Notes: generated from the letters alone by a model not told the origin. 64,000 nt of DNA from Epilithonimonas sp. JDS (GCF_021261315.1 NZ_JAJSAX010000002.1:248001-312000), one strand, 5' to 3'; shown: positions 27,725 to 36,870, counted from the stretch's first letter. A program made the numbers and translations.

Positions 27725-28459
27725 ATGAAAACTACAGAGACAAATTTCCATATCGGCTGTTCCGGATTTTACAATGCATACTGGAAAGGCTCACTTTATC
27801 CGGCTTATTCACAGAACAAAGATTTCCTGAAACTCTATTCTCAGACTTTTGATATTGTGGAAATTAACAGCACATTTTACAGAAAACCCACTGTGAAAAC
27901 ACTTCAGAAATGGGTAGATGAAACGCCGGATGATTTTAAATTTTTTATTAAAATTCCAAAAACTATTTCTCATCAAAAACCTTTTGAAAATAAAAAAGAA
28001 GAGATATTAGCATTCTGTAATTACATCAAAACAAATCTTGGAAAGAAGTTGGCTGGCTTTTTATTTCAGTTCCCGCCGTCGTTTCACAAAACGTCAGAGA
28101 ATTTGATTTGGCTTAATGAAAATCTTCCTGATGATTTTTTAATTGTTGTAGAATTTCGTCATAATTCCTGGTGGAGTGACGATGTTTTAAAAATATTCAA
28201 AAATAAAAAATGGATATTCAGCGGAACTAGTTTTCCGAGCAATCTTCCTGAGGACATCATTGTCACAAATCCAAACGTAGGATATTATCGCCTCCACGGG
28301 AAACCGACTCTTTACAAATCGCCTTACTCAGAAGAATTTTTAAATGATCTTGCTGGAAAGATTAAGAAAACAAAAAAGGAATACTACATTATGTTCAACA
28401 ATACTTGGGGAACAGCTGCGGTGGAAAATTCATTATATTTAAAGAAAATTTTAAAATGA
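27725..28459 (+). CDS. DUF72 family protein (YecE-like)
   Basis: 244 residues forming the TIM-barrel-like DUF72 fold. Family marks: IGCSGFYNAYWKGSLYP at the start, FDIVEINSTFYRKPT, FKFFIKIPKTISHQ, VEFRHNSWW and YYRLHGKPTLYKSPYS. No biochemical activity is firmly known for the family. Its stop codon overlaps the ATGATG start of the sirtuin gene, so translation is probably coupled, and it is the first gene of a three-gene operon. Confidence 0.9.
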   Translation: MKTTETNFHIGCSGFYNAYWKGSLYPAYSQNKDFLKLYSQTFDIVEINSTFYRKPTVKTLQKWVDETPDDFKFFIKIPKTISHQKPFENKKEEILAFCNYIKTNLGKKLAGFLFQFPPSFHKTSENLIWLNENLPDDFLIVVEFRHNSWWSDDVLKIFKNKKWIFSGTSFPSNLPEDIIVTNPNVGYYRLHGKPTLYKSPYSEEFLNDLAGKIKKTKKEYYIMFNNTWGTAAVENSLYLKKILK

Positions 28460-29154
28460 TGAAAAAGAAATTAGTGGTGCTCTCAGGCGCAGGCATTTCA
28501 GCGGAAAGCGGCATCAAAACATTTCGTGATTCCAACGGACTTTGGGAAAACCACCGTGTTGAGGATGTAGCTTCGCCCGAAGGTTTTGCAAAAAATCCGA
28601 AGTTAGTTTTAGATTTTTATAATGCCAGAAGGAAACAACTGAAGGATGTAGAACCCAATGCGGCTCACAAATTGCTTGCAGAACTGGAGGATTTCTTTGA
28701 TGTCCACATCATCACGCAGAATGTGGACGACCTTCACGAGCGAGGCGGATCCACCAACATCATTCATCTTCACGGCGAACTCAAGAAAGCTAGAGCGGTC
28801 GATAATGAAAATGACATTTTGGATTGGGAAGAAGATATTCATTTAGGCGATCTTCATACGGATGGCTCGCAACTTCGCCCTCACATTGTCTGGTTTGGCG
28901 AAATGGTTCCAGAGATGGACAATGCGATTGAGATTGCTTCACAAGCCGATTTATTTTTGGTCATTGGAACGTCAATGCAGGTTTATCCTGCGGCTTCTGT
29001 CGTAAGATATGTTCCAGGTCATTGCGAAGTTTTTGTGATCGATCCAAACCTCGAAAATCCAAATTCATTCACCCGAAATGAGAATTATTTCAAAGCCTCG
29101 GCAACGGAAGGAATGAAAAAACTAAAACAAATATTAATAGAAAAGTATCAGTAA
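28456..29154 (+). CDS. Sir2-family NAD-dependent deacylase lacking the zinc cysteines
   Basis: 232 residues from ATGATG at 28456, inside the DUF72 stop; a longer frame from 28405 runs through the DUF72 gene and is not credible. Rossmann motif GAGISAESGIKTFRD (11-25), TQNVDDLH (87-94), catalytic His in HLHGE (His106), RPHIVWFGEMVP, and FYNARRKQL carrying Tyr55 and Arg58 as in desuccinylating CobB/SIRT5 enzymes. The segment between HGE and RPHIVWFGE, which normally holds two Cys pairs, has no cysteine; the whole protein has one, near residue 189. It overlaps the next gene by one base. Deacylation is likely; loss of zinc is seen directly. Confidence 0.88.
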   Translation: MMKKKLVVLSGAGISAESGIKTFRDSNGLWENHRVEDVASPEGFAKNPKLVLDFYNARRKQLKDVEPNAAHKLLAELEDFFDVHIITQNVDDLHERGGSTNIIHLHGELKKARAVDNENDILDWEEDIHLGDLHTDGSQLRPHIVWFGEMVPEMDNAIEIASQADLFLVIGTSMQVYPAASVVRYVPGHCEVFVIDPNLENPNSFTRNENYFKASATEGMKKLKQILIEKYQ

Positions 29155-30665
29155 TGCAGGTAGAAATTAGAAAATTAACCGTTGATGATTATGATGAACT
29201 GGCAGAAGCCATGCAAAAAGCCTATCCGGAAATTGATGACAACGTGTGGAGCAAAAGGAACATTCAAAAGCTGACTTCCATTTTTGCAGAGGGACAAATC
29301 TGCATTATCGTGGATGGAAAACTGGCCGCCGCTGCATTATCCATCGTTGTGAATTACGAACTCTACAGCGATCAGCATACTTACAACGAGATTACCGGCA
29401 ATGAATCTTTCAATACGCACAGTAACATCGGCAATGTACTCTATGGCATCGAAGTGTTTGTAGATCCTGATTTCAGAGCATTGAGACTTGGCCGAAGATT
29501 GTATGATGCCAGAAAAGAACTCTGTGAAATCCTGAATTTAAAATCAATCATCGTTGGTGGAAGAATTCCCAATTATCATCTGTACAGCTCGGAATTGACA
29601 CCGCGAGAATACATCACAAAAGTCAGAAACAAAGAAATTTTTGATCCGGTTTTAAGTTTCCAGATCGGCAATAATTTCTCTCCGGTTAAAATCCTGAAAG
29701 GTTATTTGAAAGGCGACACAGAATCCGAAGAGTATGCGGTACTTCTGCAATGGAACAACATCTACTACACAGCGAAGAAAAATACAATGCAGGACAGCGT
29801 GATTCGTCTTGGGCTGATCCAATGGCAGATGCGACCTTTGAAAGATATTGAAGAGTTTTACAAGCAAGTTGAGTTTTTCGTAGATGCTGTTGCAGGTTAT
29901 CAATCAGATTTCTGTCTGTTTCCGGAACTCTTCAACACACCTCTACTCGCCCCTTTCAATCATCTGAATGAAAGAGAATCAATGGAAAAACTATCTGAAC
30001 TTACGGAAGAAATCAAAGAAAAAATATCCGAAATGGCGATCAGTTACAACGTGAATATCATCTCCGGAAGTATGCCGATTTTCGAAGACGGAAAACTTTA
30101 CAACGTGAGTTATCTGCTTCACAGAGACGGAAAAATTGACGAGTACAGAAAAATCCACATCACACCGAACGAAAAGAAATATTACGGAATGACTGGCGGC
30201 AACGAGATCAAAGTTTTTGACACAGACTGCGGAAAAATTGGTGTCATCATCTGCTATGATGTGGAGTTTCCGGAACTACCAAGATTACTGGCAGATCAGG
30301 GAATGAAAATTCTTTTTGTGCCTTACCTAACAGATACACAGAATGCTTACACTCGCGTTCGCCATTGCGCGGCGGCAAGAGCCATCGAAAATGAGTGTTA
30401 TGTTGCGATTGCAGGCTGCGTTGGGAATTTGCCAGGCGTGAACAATATGGACATTCAATACGGTCAAGCGACGGTTTTCACGCCTTCGGATTTTGCGTTT
30501 CCGTCCAATGCCATCAAAGGTGAAGCGACGCCTAATACGGAAATGACCATCATTGTAGATGTTGATTTGAACTTATTAAAAGAGCTTCATTACAACGGTG
30601 CCGTGAAAACTTTGACCGACAGAAGACAGGATTTGTACGATGTCATATTGAGAAATCAGAATTGA
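29154..30665 (+). CDS. GNAT acetyltransferase / nitrilase-family carbon-nitrogen hydrolase fusion
   Basis: 503 residues. Residues about 1-165 are a GNAT domain (acetyl-CoA loop DPDFRALRLGRRLYDARKE). About 215-500 are a nitrilase-superfamily amidase with the Glu-Lys-Cys triad: Glu in FPELFN (about 258), Lys in YRKIH (about 332) and Cys in ICYDVEFPEL (about 366). This two-domain architecture occurs in Bacteroidota and elsewhere; the substrate is not known. The ATG overlaps the sirtuin stop (TAATG), so an acyl-removing and an acyl-adding enzyme are translated together. Confidence 0.9.
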   Translation: MQVEIRKLTVDDYDELAEAMQKAYPEIDDNVWSKRNIQKLTSIFAEGQICIIVDGKLAAAALSIVVNYELYSDQHTYNEITGNESFNTHSNIGNVLYGIEVFVDPDFRALRLGRRLYDARKELCEILNLKSIIVGGRIPNYHLYSSELTPREYITKVRNKEIFDPVLSFQIGNNFSPVKILKGYLKGDTESEEYAVLLQWNNIYYTAKKNTMQDSVIRLGLIQWQMRPLKDIEEFYKQVEFFVDAVAGYQSDFCLFPELFNTPLLAPFNHLNERESMEKLSELTEEIKEKISEMAISYNVNIISGSMPIFEDGKLYNVSYLLHRDGKIDEYRKIHITPNEKKYYGMTGGNEIKVFDTDCGKIGVIICYDVEFPELPRLLADQGMKILFVPYLTDTQNAYTRVRHCAAARAIENECYVAIAGCVGNLPGVNNMDIQYGQATVFTPSDFAFPSNAIKGEATPNTEMTIIVDVDLNLLKELHYNGAVKTLTDRRQDLYDVILRNQN

Positions 30666-30680
30666 TATTTTAATAATTTG

Positions 30681-30756
30681 GGCAGCTATTTCCGCCTTCC
30701 GTTCCCTCCCGATTTTACATCGGGATCCACTCAAGTCGGGCTGCGGGATTCTACAA
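30681..30756 (+). repeat. Dispersed hairpin element, copy E (short form)
   Basis: TGGGCAGC...CCGCCTTCCGTTCCC, then a tight hairpin TCCCGAT / ATCGGGA in place of the long TCTTTTTT stem, then TCCACTCAAGTCGGGCTGCGGG. Outer blocks match copy D almost exactly. Confidence 0.75.
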
Positions 30757-30843
30757 AAAAACAACATTTGTAAAAATTAGTTTGAGAGCCACATTTAACA
30801 ATGCATCAAATTAATCATCTAAATTTGTATAAAATTATAAATA

Positions 30844-31644
30844 ATGAAAAAAACGATTTTCTTAGCTGCCGGCTTATTATTTTCAATCTCTGCTCAGGCA
30901 CAAATCAACGATATATTCAAAGTGGTAAAAGATAAAACCGGCGTAGATCTTAGTACTGTGAAGACAAAAACTTCCACTAATTCTACAACGACAACAACCA
31001 CGACGACTCCAAATTCAAATATCAATCTAGGCAATTTGACTTCCTCTCAAATCTCTTCAGGACTGAAAGAAGCTTTGAATCTGGGCGTAAAAGAAGGCGT
31101 TCAAAAACTTGGCGTAACCGATGGTTTCTTTAAAAATGAAACCGTAAAAATATTAATGCCGGAACAACTTAGAAAAATTGATACTACGTTGAGAACTTTC
31201 GGTTTGGGAAGTTTGGCTGATCAAGGTGTTAAACTCTTGAACAGAGCGGCAGAAGATGCCGTGACACAAGCCACTCCGATCTTTGCAAATGCGATAACAT
31301 CAATGACAATTACAGATGCGAAAAACATTCTTTTGGGAAGCAATAATGCAGCGACAACTTATCTTCAGAACAAAACTCAGACACAATTATTTACAGCTTT
31401 TCAGCCAAAAGTACAGGCATCACTTAGCAAAGTGGGCGCTGACACCGTCTGGAAAAATATGATCTCAAAATACAACACCTTCACAGGACAATCTGTAACC
31501 ACAGATCTTAACGCTTATGTCACGAATGAAGCCATCAACGGCGTTTTCAAAATGGTAGCTGAGAAAGAAACCGGAATCAGAAACAATGCAGCGTTGAGAA
31601 CAACATCGCTTTTGGAAAAAGTTTTTGGAGCGGTTAAAAAATAA
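30844..31644 (+). CDS. DUF4197 family periplasmic protein
   Basis: 266 residues. Signal peptide 1-20 (ends SISAQAQ), a threonine-rich spacer (about 40-58, runs of Thr), then a helical DUF4197 domain (about 65-266) with LKEALNLGVKEGVQKLG, FKNETVKILMPEQLRK and a repeated TYLQNKTQTQLFTAFQPKV section. Function unknown in the family. Single gene with a strong terminator. Confidence 0.85.
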   Translation: MKKTIFLAAGLLFSISAQAQINDIFKVVKDKTGVDLSTVKTKTSTNSTTTTTTTTPNSNINLGNLTSSQISSGLKEALNLGVKEGVQKLGVTDGFFKNETVKILMPEQLRKIDTTLRTFGLGSLADQGVKLLNRAAEDAVTQATPIFANAITSMTITDAKNILLGSNNAATTYLQNKTQTQLFTAFQPKVQASLSKVGADTVWKNMISKYNTFTGQSVTTDLNAYVTNEAINGVFKMVAEKETGIRNNAALRTTSLLEKVFGAVKK

Positions 31645-31645
31645 A

Positions 31646-31715
31646 ATTAGAATTTAGAATTTAGACTTTAGACTTTAGACTTTAGACTTTAGACTTTAGA
31701 CTTTAGACTTTAGAC
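31646..31715 (+). repeat. Tandem 7-base repeat TTTAGAC
   Basis: Eight perfect copies of TTTAGAC (31660-31715) preceded by two imperfect TTAGAAT units, in the 3' region of the DUF4197 gene. Likely variable in copy number. Confidence 0.9.
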
Positions 31716-31721
31716 AAAATT

Positions 31722-31753
31722 AAAGTCGCAAAGTGGAAACTCTGCGACTTTTT
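31722..31753. terminator. Bidirectional terminator between DUF4197 gene and scoB
   Basis: AAAGTCGCA / TGCGACTTT stem with flanking A/T runs between converging genes. Confidence 0.8.
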
Positions 31754-31782
31754 TAATATTTTAATTTTTTATCCTTTAATTT

Positions 31783-32436
31783 TCAGAACTGCATTTCCGG
31801 AATCTCGCCTTCGATAATCAAATTAGCTTCTGTTGCTTTGATAATATCTTCCACAGAAATTCCTGGCGCTCTTTCCAGAAGTTTGAAACCTTTGTCGGTC
31901 ACTTCCAAAACAGCTAATTCTGTGACTACCTTTTTGACACAATTCACACCTGTCAATGGCAACGTGCAATGCTTTAAAATCTTGGATTCTCCAGCTTTGT
32001 TCACGTGCATCATTGCGACGATGATATTTTCTGCCGAGGCCACCAGATCCATTGCGCCACCCATTCCTTTCACCATTTTGCCTGGGATTTTCCAGTTGGC
32101 AATATCGCCGTTTTCGGAAACTTCCATCGCGCCCAGAATTGTAAGGTCAACTTTTTGACTTCTAATCATCCCAAAACTGAAAGCCGAATCAAAAAAAGAA
32201 CCGCCTGGCAGAATCGTGATGGTTTGTTTTCCCGCATTGATAAGGTCTGCATCTTCTTCGCCTTCGAACGGAAAAGGTCCCATTCCTAGAACGCCATTTT
32301 CACTTTGAAATTCTACGGAAAGATTGTCTGGGACGTAGTTTGCTACCAATGTCGGAATCCCGATTCCGAGGTTTACGTAGTAGCCGTCTTTCACTTCTTT
32401 GGAGATGCGCTGTGCGATTTGTTCTTTGGTCAACAT
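31783..32436 (-). CDS. scoB: 3-oxoacid/acyl CoA-transferase subunit B
   Basis: 217 residues. Small subunit of a family I CoA-transferase that moves CoA between succinate or acetate and 3-oxoacids such as acetoacetate. The catalytic glutamate motif SENGVLGMGPFP lies at about 45-56, followed by GGSFFDSAFSFGMIR and GAMEVSENGDIANWKIPG. Its A-subunit partner is encoded 2.5 kb away on the same strand (34945-35646), separated by an ABC transporter and an orphan gene on the opposite strand, which is unusual because the subunits are normally adjacent. A thiolase gene near 48 kb may serve the same pathway. Confidence 0.92.
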   Translation of the reverse strand: MLTKEQIAQRISKEVKDGYYVNLGIGIPTLVANYVPDNLSVEFQSENGVLGMGPFPFEGEEDADLINAGKQTITILPGGSFFDSAFSFGMIRSQKVDLTILGAMEVSENGDIANWKIPGKMVKGMGGAMDLVASAENIIVAMMHVNKAGESKILKHCTLPLTGVNCVKKVVTELAVLEVTDKGFKLLERAPGISVEDIIKATEANLIIEGEIPEMQF

Positions 32437-32523
32437 AGTAAAAACTTATTACTGCAATATATATAAAATTAGGTTTACAGAGAAATGCTTCAGATTTATA
32501 TCAGTAATTTTGCACCAATTATT

Positions 32524-34311
32524 ATGAAGACATTATTACATTATCTCAAACCTCACAAATGGTTGTTGATCACTTCCCTAATTTTAGCAACTATCAATCA
32601 GGTTTTTTCTTTGTTTGCGCCCGCTATCACAGGAAATATTCTTGACCAACTGGTCACACATCCCAACTTTTTCGATAAAGAAAAATTAATGCCCAGAAAC
32701 CTCAATCAATTTCTATATGGAAATGATATTTTCCACGGTGCATTTTATTTCCTTGGATTATTGATTGGAACAGCGATGATAAGCCGTATTGCCAAGGCTT
32801 TTCAGGATTACGTCGTGAGTGTGATTACGCAGAAATTTGGGGCGAATATTTTCACGGACGGTCTGCAACACTCGATGGCGTTGCCTTATCAGGAATTTGA
32901 AGACCAAAGAAGCGGCGAGACTTTATCGATTTTGACTAAGGTAAGAGAAGATTCAGTGAAGTTTATTACCAATTTCATCAATATTTTCTTTGGAATTTTA
33001 GTCAGTATTATTTTCGTTTCCGTTTATGCGATTCGTTTGCATTGGTCGATAATGCCGGTTTATGTCGTTGGAATATTTCTCATTGCTTTTATCACAAATC
33101 TTTTAAGCAAAAGAATTAAAAATATTCAAAAAACAATTGTCACTGAAACCACGAGTTTGGCTGGAAGCACAACGGAAAGTTTGAGAAATATCGAAATTGT
33201 AAAAAGTTTAGGCTTAACAAAACAAGAAGTTAAACGTCTGAATAACAACACTTATAAAATCCTCGGACTTGAATTAAAGAAAGTAAAAAGCATCCGTTCA
33301 TTAAGTTTCATTCAGGGAACAATGGTGAATTTTCTTCAGCAATTGATTACCTTGACACTTTTATATTTGATTTTCAGAAACATTGTGACGCCCGGACAAT
33401 ATCTGTCATTAATGTTCTACGGATTCTTTATTTTCGGGCCGATGCAGGAAATTGGAAACATCATCATTTCTTATCGTGAAGCCGAAGCCTCCCTGAAAAA
33501 CTTCGATAACCTGATGAAAAAACCTGTCGAAGAAAAACCTTTGACACCAAAACAAATTGGTGCGATTGAGGAACTGGAATTCAAGCACGTCTCTTTCAAG
33601 CATCAATCGGCGCAATACAAGGCTTTGAACAATATTTCATTTGATGTGAAAAATGGCGAAACGATTGCGTTTGTCGGACCAAGTGGTTCTGGGAAAAGTA
33701 CGTTGGTGAAACTTCTGGTGGGACTTTACCGCGCTCAGGAAGGGAATATTTTTTATAATGAAATCAACGGAAAAGAGTTCGATTTTGATGAATTGAGAAA
33801 TCAAATCGGTTTTGTGACCCAAGACACGCAACTTTTCGCTGGAACCATTCGGGAAAATCTTCTCTTCGTAAATCCCGACGCCACAGAATCTGATATCCAA
33901 ATGGCTTTGAAAAAATCAAGTTGTACAGGCTTATTGGAACGCGCCGAAAAAGGAATCGAAACCGTCATCGGCGAAGGTGGATTGAAATTAAGTGGTGGTG
34001 AAAAACAGAGAATTGCCATTGCAAGAGCCTTGTTGAGAAAACCACATCTTTTGATTTTTGATGAAGCCACTTCTGCATTGGACAGCATCACGGAAGAGGA
34101 AATCACAACCACCATCAAAGATATTTCTGAACAAAAGGAACAAATCACCGTTCTCATCGCCCACCGATTGAGCACCATAATGCACGCCGACAGAATCTAC
34201 GTTTTGGAACGCGGACAAGTCATTGAAATGGGTTCACACGACAATCTGATTGCCGAAAAAGGTTTGTACTATGCGATGTGGAGACAGCAGATTGGGGAGA
34301 GGAAAAGTTGA
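32524..34311 (+). CDS. ABC exporter, fused permease and ATPase
   Basis: 595 residues from ATG 32524. An ATG at 32485 would add 13 residues, but TAATTTTG at 32505-32512 looks like a promoter box. Six-helix type-1 exporter domain (about 1-310), then an ATPase with Walker A GPSGSGKSTLVKLL, Q-loop GFVTQDTQLFAGTIRENLLF, signature LSGGEKQRIA, Walker B LLIFDEATSALD and H-loop IAHRLSTI. Lipid, peptide or drug exporters share this layout. It is inserted between the two CoA-transferase genes on the other strand. Substrate unknown. Confidence 0.93.
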   Translation: MKTLLHYLKPHKWLLITSLILATINQVFSLFAPAITGNILDQLVTHPNFFDKEKLMPRNLNQFLYGNDIFHGAFYFLGLLIGTAMISRIAKAFQDYVVSVITQKFGANIFTDGLQHSMALPYQEFEDQRSGETLSILTKVREDSVKFITNFINIFFGILVSIIFVSVYAIRLHWSIMPVYVVGIFLIAFITNLLSKRIKNIQKTIVTETTSLAGSTTESLRNIEIVKSLGLTKQEVKRLNNNTYKILGLELKKVKSIRSLSFIQGTMVNFLQQLITLTLLYLIFRNIVTPGQYLSLMFYGFFIFGPMQEIGNIIISYREAEASLKNFDNLMKKPVEEKPLTPKQIGAIEELEFKHVSFKHQSAQYKALNNISFDVKNGETIAFVGPSGSGKSTLVKLLVGLYRAQEGNIFYNEINGKEFDFDELRNQIGFVTQDTQLFAGTIRENLLFVNPDATESDIQMALKKSSCTGLLERAEKGIETVIGEGGLKLSGGEKQRIAIARALLRKPHLLIFDEATSALDSITEEEITTTIKDISEQKEQITVLIAHRLSTIMHADRIYVLERGQVIEMGSHDNLIAEKGLYYAMWRQQIGERKS

Positions 34312-34395
34312 AATTCAATTTTATGAAATTTTTGAATAATTTTAATTTGAAATTGAGTATATTTATTAGTTGTTATATCCAAAATAACACTGCAG

Positions 34396-34908
34396 ATGGA
34401 GAAAAAAAACTTAGAGGTTACAGATTTAATAATCGAAGGAAATCAATATTCCAGTGAAAATAATAAAAAATATGCACACGGAGAATTTTACAGTGATGCT
34501 ACAACAGAATTTTTAGCTTGGATTTCAAAAGTTGAAAATTACATTTACACAAATTTTGACGAAAATAGTGGACCTTATAAAATGATACAATCCGCAGATA
34601 AATCAAAATTTAGTGGATACTATTTAACTCAATTTGATAGAGAACTTTTAAAATTCAAAGGTGCTATAAAGTCTTGCGAATCATTAAAACCAAACAAATC
34701 AAAAAATGAAAATCAAATTTTAAGTCTTATTAGAAATCCTTTTTTTTGGACAACATTAGTAATATTAATTAGTGGTGCTTACAAATTGGGATTTGACAAT
34801 GGAAACTCAAAATTTGATATTGAAAAACAAGAGTTTAATGAAAAAAATAAAGTTCTGAGAGATAGTATAAATATCTTAAAGTCAAAAACCAACAAAATTA
34901 AAAAGTAA
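34396..34908 (+). CDS. Hypothetical single-span membrane protein, AT-rich orphan
   Basis: 170 residues, not recognised. A soluble N-terminal domain (1-112) is followed by one membrane helix (about 118-135, FFWTTLVILISGAYKLGF) and a charged, coiled-coil-prone tail (about 140-170). Composition is much richer in A/T than the ABC gene before it. It follows that gene by 84 bases and lies antisense to the CoA-transferase pair. Probably an accessory gene; no homology visible to me. Confidence 0.65.
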   Translation: MEKKNLEVTDLIIEGNQYSSENNKKYAHGEFYSDATTEFLAWISKVENYIYTNFDENSGPYKMIQSADKSKFSGYYLTQFDRELLKFKGAIKSCESLKPNKSKNENQILSLIRNPFFWTTLVILISGAYKLGFDNGNSKFDIEKQEFNEKNKVLRDSINILKSKTNKIKK

Positions 34909-34944
34909 TTTAATATCGCAATTATTAAATTGCAATTTTCGTGG

Positions 34945-35646
34945 TTAACCTCTCTTCCTCACAGTCCTCTGCTCTATCCTTTTCTCATAATTCTCGCCCT
35001 GGAAAATCCTTTGAACCATAATTCCGGGAATGTGGATTTCGTTCGGGTTCAGTTGTCCTGGTTCTACCAACTCTTCCACTTCTGCAATGGTGATTTTTCC
35101 GGCGCCTGCCATTGGGAAATTAAAATTACGGGCTGAACCTTTGAAAATCAAGTTTCCTGCGTGGTCGCCTTTCCAGGCTTTTACGATGGAGAATTCTGCT
35201 TTGTAGGCGTGTTCCAAAATGTGCGGTTTTCCATCAAAATCTTTGACTTCTTTGCCTTCCGCCACTTCTGTCCCGAAACCTGCAGGCGTGTAGAATGCGG
35301 GAATCCCAGCTTGTGCTGACCTGCATTTTTCGGCAAGCGTTCCTTGTGGTGTGAGTTCAACTTCCAATTCTCCGGAAAGCATTTGGCGCTCGAATTCTGC
35401 GTTTTCGCCAACGTAGGACGAAATCATTTTTTTGATTTGTTTTTTCTGCAAAAGCAATCCCAATCCGAAGTCATCAACGCCGGCATTGTTGGAAATGCAG
35501 GTCAAATCCGTCACGTTTTTGTTGACCAATTCTGTAATGCAATTCTCAGGAATTCCGCAAAGTCCGAATCCGCCGAGCATTATCGTCATTCCGCTTTCTA
35601 TATCTTTTACCGCTTCTTGGGCGTTTTTCACTCTTTTATCAATCAT
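34945..35646 (-). CDS. scoA: 3-oxoacid/acyl CoA-transferase subunit A
   Basis: 233 residues. Large subunit of the family I CoA-transferase. Family motifs: [18 protein letters not shown] (residues about 22-39), [16 protein letters not shown], the oxyanion-region [13 protein letters not shown] and [20 protein letters not shown]. It binds the CoA ester together with subunit B (31783-32436). The separation from subunit B by a 2.5-kb opposite-strand segment means the two are unlikely to share one transcript unless it reads through. Confidence 0.92.
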   Translation of the reverse strand: MIDKRVKNAQEAVKDIESGMTIMLGGFGLCGIPENCITELVNKNVTDLTCISNNAGVDDFGLGLLLQKKQIKKMISSYVGENAEFERQMLSGELEVELTPQGTLAEKCRSAQAGIPAFYTPAGFGTEVAEGKEVKDFDGKPHILEHAYKAEFSIVKAWKGDHAGNLIFKGSARNFNFPMAGAGKITIAEVEELVEPGQLNPNEIHIPGIMVQRIFQGENYEKRIEQRTVRKRG

Positions 35647-35760
35647 AAAATTGAGTTTTTGTCTTTCAGTTTCTTAGTTCATAAATATAAAAAAATCCGC
35701 TTTAGTAGAGGATAGAAAATAGAGAAAAGATTAAAGAGTTGCAATTCATCTTCTTACAAT

Positions 35761-35822
35761 TAACCACCCCGTCAAAAATTCTTTGAATTTTTACCACCCC
35801 TCCAATGGAGGAGAATTTTCAA
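35761..35822. repeat. Intergenic repeat with CCACCCC blocks
   Basis: ACCACCCCGTC, then AAAAATTC / GAATTTTT inverted arms, then ACCACCCCTCCAATGGAGGAG. Abuts copy F of the hairpin element. Confidence 0.5.
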
Positions 35823-35837
35823 TACTTCGTAAATGTT

Positions 35838-35925
35838 TCAACTTGGCGAAGCGCGACCCGGCTTGAACGGATCCCGATGAAAAATCGGGAGGGAGTGGAG
35901 GACGGATAAAGGCGCCCAAATAATT
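35838..35925 (-). repeat. Dispersed hairpin element, copy F (short form)
   Basis: Minus strand: TTTGGGCGCCTTTATCCGTC, ...CTCCC, TCCCGAT-TTTTC-ATCGGGA hairpin, TCCGTTCAAGCCGGGTCGCG. Same short inner hairpin as copy E. Fills, with the preceding repeat, the 338-base gap between scoA and the next gene. Confidence 0.75.
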
Positions 35926-35984
35926 CACAAAAAAAAGCCATATACAGGGTTGCATATGACTTTCTTTAATAACAATTTAAACAT

Positions 35985-36386
35985 TTATCTATTATCTATC
36001 GTGACGCTCACAGGCATCACATAAGTCGTAGCCATCATATTTTGGTTCAGCTTGTTGACGTCTACTTTGTAAAGCAGATTGGCCAAAACGTTTTCCAATT
36101 CTTTGCTTACATTTTTGCAGTCGCCGTTGGCGCGGATATTTGTGATTTTTCCGTTCTCAGCGAGACTGAATCTGACGTCTGAATTGATAACGCCTTCCTT
36201 ATATTCCGATTTTGTAAAGTCGAAATTATCTCTCACTAGATTCCTAAGTTCCCCAAAAGCATCGCCGGAGCGAAGCACTACTTCCTGTATATTTTTCTCA
36301 GATTCCTGAGCCTGAGCCACACTGAACAAACCTGCCAATACAAATATTGATAATGCAACCATTTTGCTAATCATTTTCATTTCCAT
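35985..36386 (-). CDS. Hypothetical periplasmic protein
   Basis: 133 residues from ATG 36386 (an upstream TTG at 36392 is not needed; ATG 36380 is an alternative). Signal peptide ends SVAQAQ. The mature part has one alpha/beta domain: RNLVRDNFDF, INSDVRFSLAENGKITNIRA, ELENVLANLL. The V-RFSL-ENGKI pattern recalls TonB C-terminal-type domains, but the match is weak. Small secreted protein of unknown role. Confidence 0.65.
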   Translation of the reverse strand: MEMKMISKMVALSIFVLAGLFSVAQAQESEKNIQEVVLRSGDAFGELRNLVRDNFDFTKSEYKEGVINSDVRFSLAENGKITNIRANGDCKNVSKELENVLANLLYKVDVNKLNQNMMATTYVMPVSVTIDNR

Positions 36387-36497
36387 AATCAATTGATTTT
36401 GAGTTAATATTTATCTTATCTAATGACAAAGTTACAACATTTTAATATTCCGTTCATATTAAATTAACATTGAAAGTGAAAAATTAACATTGGGATT

Positions 36498-36536
36498 TAA
36501 AAAAAAATTCCAAGAGAAGTGAATCTCCTGGAATTT
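36498..36536 (-). terminator. Terminator of the small lipoprotein gene
   Basis: Minus strand AAATTCCAGGAGA / TCTCTTGGAATTTTTTT hairpin with long T run. Confidence 0.75.
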
Positions 36537-36557
36537 CAACTTTTATTTTTTGAAAAC

Positions 36558-36743
36558 TTATTTACGTTGTCCTGGTGCAAAAGGTCTCGCCGACTTGGTT
36601 CCGAAAACCTTTTTAGCTTGTCCTGGTGGCATTGGCTTTGCGCCTCTAGGATGTGATGGTCTTGGTGGCCTTGGTGGCGCCACACAAGATGACAGACTTA
36701 GTAAAAATATACCGGTTGCCAGATAAATCTTAATTGATTTCAT
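36558..36743 (-). CDS. Small proline-rich lipoprotein
   Basis: 61 residues. Lipoprotein signal with lipobox LSSC (Cys19 likely lipidated). A proline-rich segment (PPRPPRPSHP) and two copies of a P-PGQ-K motif follow (MPPGQAKK and FAPGQRK). Short lipoproteins carrying PPGQAKK...APGQ are widespread in Bacteroidota and are sometimes annotated misleadingly as quinol oxidase subunit 4; the function is unknown. Own terminator, so the gene is probably real despite its size. Confidence 0.7.
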   Translation of the reverse strand: MKSIKIYLATGIFLLSLSSCVAPPRPPRPSHPRGAKPMPPGQAKKVFGTKSARPFAPGQRK

Positions 36744-36870
36744 AATTCATTTTTTTTGATGATTGACAAAATTGATACCAAATTGTAGAATGGCGTAAGT
36801 CTGTGCTGAAATTTGTTTTTCTAAATCTATATCAATAAATTTGATTTTTACTGAATTAAAAAAAATCATT

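Noticed and set aside
28405-28455. Extended N-terminus for the sirtuin
   Set aside because: Would overlap the end of DUF72 by 18 codons; the ATGATG at 28456 gives the conserved start.
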